Origin: Achromobacter piechaudii NBRC 102461
GTDB lineage: Bacteria > Pseudomonadota > Gammaproteobacteria > Burkholderiales > Burkholderiaceae_B
NCBI RefSeq assembly: GCF_001571245.1
Contig: NZ_BCTK01000005.1
Span: forward strand, 62,001 to 126,000
Reading direction: 5' to 3'
Length of the DNA: 64,000 nucleotides
A program made the position numbers and the translations under genes. The notes beneath the pieces were generated by a model that made no database searches, was not told the origin of the DNA, and was given only the letters and a program-made list of their open reading frames with translations. Below are positions 62,361 through 64,000 of the stretch, piece after piece. Each line of letters starts with the position of its first letter. Positions within the stretch are counted from its first letter, which is position 1.

Positions 62361-63884
62361 ATGTCCGTCATCATTAAAGAAGAAGACTTCATCCAGTCGA
62401 TTGCCGATGGCATTCAGTTCATCAGCTACTACCACCCCGTCGACTACATCCGTCACCTGGCGCGCGCCTACGAGCGCGAGGAAAGCCCCGCCGCGCGCGA
62501 TGCGATGGCGCAGATCCTCACCAACTCGCGCATGTGCGCCGAAGGCAAGCGTCCGCTTTGCCAGGACACCGGCATCGTCAACGTCTTCCTGAAGATCGGC
62601 ATGAGCGTGCGCTTCGACACCAAGCGCACCCTGCAGGAACTGTGCGATGAAGGCGTGCGCCGTGGCTACCTGAATCCGGATAATCCGCTGCGCGCCTCCG
62701 TGCTGGACGACCCGCTGTTCGCGCGCAAGAACACGCGCGACAACACGCCCTGTATCCTGCACGTCGAACTGGTCCAGGGCGACAAGGTCGACGTGCAAAT
62801 CGCATCCAAGGGCGGCGGTTCGGAAAACAAATCCAAGTTCGCCATGCTCAACCCCAGCGATTCGCTGGTGGACTGGGTGCTCAAGACCGTCCCGACGATG
62901 GGCGCCGGCTGGTGCCCGCCGGGCATGCTCGGCATCGGCGTGGGCGGCACCGCTGAAAAAGCCATGCTGATGGCCAAGCAGTCGTTGATGGAAGACATCG
63001 ACATGTACGAACTGCTGGCTCGCGGCCCGCAGAACAAGCTGGAAGAACTGCGCATCGAGCTGTACGAAAAGGTCAACGCGCTGGGTATCGGCGCGCAGGG
63101 CCTGGGCGGCCTGACGACCGTGCTGGACGTCAAGATCAGCACCTTCCCGACGCACGCGGCCTCCAAGCCCGTCGCCATGATCCCGAACTGCGCCGCTACG
63201 CGCCACGCTCACTTCGAACTGGACGGCACGGGCCCCGCGCGCCTGGATCCGCCGTCGCTGTCCGAGTGGCCGGAAGTGCACTGGGCGCCGGACTACAACA
63301 AGTCCAAGCAGGTCGACCTGAACACGCTGACCAAGGAAGAAGTGGCCAGCTGGAAGCCGGGCCAGACGCTGCTGCTGTCGGGCAAGATGCTGACCGGCCG
63401 CGACGCCGCGCACAAGCGCATCCAGGACATGCTGGCCAAGGGCGAACCGCTGCCCGTGGACTTCACCAACCGCGTGATCTATTACGTGGGCCCGGTGGAT
63501 CCGGTGGGTGACGAAGTGGTCGGCCCCGCCGGCCCCACCACCGCCACGCGCATGGACAAGTTCACCGACATGATGCTTGAGAAGACGGGCCTGATCTCGA
63601 TGATCGGCAAGTCCGAACGCGGCCCCGTCGCCATCGAAGCCATCAAGAAGCACGGCTCGGCCTACCTGATGGCCGTGGGCGGCGCGGCTTACCTCGTGTC
63701 CAAGGCCATTCGTGGCGCCAAGGTGCTGGGCTTTGCCGACCTGGGCATGGAAGCCATCTACGAATTCGACGTGAAGGATATGCCGGTGACCGTGGCGGTG
63801 GACGCCAAGGGCACCTCGGTCCACACGACCGGTCCGAAGGAATGGCAAGCCAAGATCGGCAAGATCCCCGTCGCCGTCGCCTAA
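62361..63884 (+). CDS. Class I fumarate hydratase (iron-sulfur)
   Basis: This 507-residue single-chain class I fumarase has an N-terminal alpha-type half and a C-terminal beta-type half. Cys candidates for the [4Fe-4S] cluster lie in LCQDTGIVN near residue 73, GAGWCPPGMLG near 193 and IPNCAATRHAHF near 277. The beta half has the GPTTATRMDKF segment and the GRDAAHKR motif. It hydrates fumarate to malate in the citric acid cycle and is oxygen sensitive. A perfect terminator follows. Confidence 0.93.
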   Translation: MSVIIKEEDFIQSIADGIQFISYYHPVDYIRHLARAYEREESPAARDAMAQILTNSRMCAEGKRPLCQDTGIVNVFLKIGMSVRFDTKRTLQELCDEGVRRGYLNPDNPLRASVLDDPLFARKNTRDNTPCILHVELVQGDKVDVQIASKGGGSENKSKFAMLNPSDSLVDWVLKTVPTMGAGWCPPGMLGIGVGGTAEKAMLMAKQSLMEDIDMYELLARGPQNKLEELRIELYEKVNALGIGAQGLGGLTTVLDVKISTFPTHAASKPVAMIPNCAATRHAHFELDGTGPARLDPPSLSEWPEVHWAPDYNKSKQVDLNTLTKEEVASWKPGQTLLLSGKMLTGRDAAHKRIQDMLAKGEPLPVDFTNRVIYYVGPVDPVGDEVVGPAGPTTATRMDKFTDMMLEKTGLISMIGKSERGPVAIEAIKKHGSAYLMAVGGAAYLVSKAIRGAKVLGFADLGMEAIYEFDVKDMPVTVAVDAKGTSVHTTGPKEWQAKIGKIPVAVA

Positions 63885-63900
63885 GCCTCGTTGACGACAG

Positions 63901-63933
63901 AACGGCCGCTGATAGTCAGCGGCCGTTTTTTTT
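63901..63933 (+). terminator. Intrinsic terminator after fumarase
   Basis: AACGGCCGCTGA and TCAGCGGCCGTT form a perfect 12-bp stem with a 3-base loop, continued by a run of T to 63933. It can serve the fumarase gene and, less well, the convergent gene at the window end. Confidence 0.92.
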
Positions 63934-63952
63934 GAAGGCAGGCGATCGCACC

Positions 63953-64000
63953 CTAACGCGGCCGCTTGAACGCCTCGATTGCTTCCGGTGACTTGCCCAG
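63953..64000 (-). CDS. C-terminal end of a gene cut by the window edge
   Basis: Reading leftward from 64000, one frame gives LGKSPEAIEAFKRPR followed by TAG at 63955-63953. A stop just before a bidirectional hairpin is typical of a gene end, and the residues resemble the tails of crotonase-type enzymes, but 15 residues do not allow a family call. Confidence 0.4.
   Translation of the reverse strand: MGKSPEAIEAFKRPR

Overview
The window is about 64 kb of GC-rich DNA with the gene content and protein style of Burkholderiales, most like Alcaligenaceae (Achromobacter/Bordetella). This is inferred from the lptD-surA-rsmA and amgK-murU neighbourhood, the FAD monooxygenase/DUF2783/MarR cluster, the glyQ-glyS-gmhB-plsC operon and the layout of the type VI secretion (T6SS) genes. 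Species cannot be named from sequence reading alone. No rRNA, tRNA, CRISPR array or insertion sequence was seen. No gene-free stretch exceeds 300 bases. The two longest, 35834-36127 and 61240-61516, hold nothing I can support beyond leaders and weak promoter-like sequence.

Bases 1-35833 are one T6SS locus with three effector modules. Module A (1-6564) has the end of a VgrG, a DUF4123 adaptor, two tandem DUF3304-type lipoproteins (probable periplasmic immunity proteins) and a Tle1-like DUF2235 protein whose nucleophile-elbow serine is replaced by Asp. Module B (6628-15880, minus strand) has a small unknown protein and a giant 2908-residue VgrG. In that VgrG the spike is joined by a roughly 1440-residue Ala/Ser/Thr-rich linker, with several nested tandem repeats, to a C-terminal HExxH metallopeptidase-like domain. 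Module C (28450-35833) has vgrG, a DUF4123 adaptor, a VasX-type membrane-active effector and a membrane immunity protein, the same order as vgrG-vasW-vasX-tsiV2 in Vibrio cholerae. Core machinery lies between the modules: tssL, tssK and tssJ leftward, and a TPR lipoprotein followed by tssB, tssC, hcp, tssE, tssF, tssG and tssH rightward. A GG-N10-GC sigma-54-like site sits in the divergent gap. tssM, tssA and any PAAR gene are not in the window.

Bases 36128-64000 are chromosomal housekeeping genes: an OmpA-family lipoprotein and a pterin dehydratase; a minus-strand FAD monooxygenase-DUF2783-MarR operon with a palindromic operator candidate; a DUF6776 protein; the muropeptide recycling pair amgK-murU; divergent lptD-surA-rsmA for outer membrane assembly; a 15-bp minisatellite; glycerate kinase and pyruvate kinase; a SpmA/SpmB-like membrane protein; a FadE-type acyl-CoA dehydrogenase; a long minus-strand operon glyQ-glyS-gmhB-plsC-YgjP-like protease-PhnW-like aminotransferase-gloA-def; and a crotonase followed by class I fumarase, each with a clear terminator.
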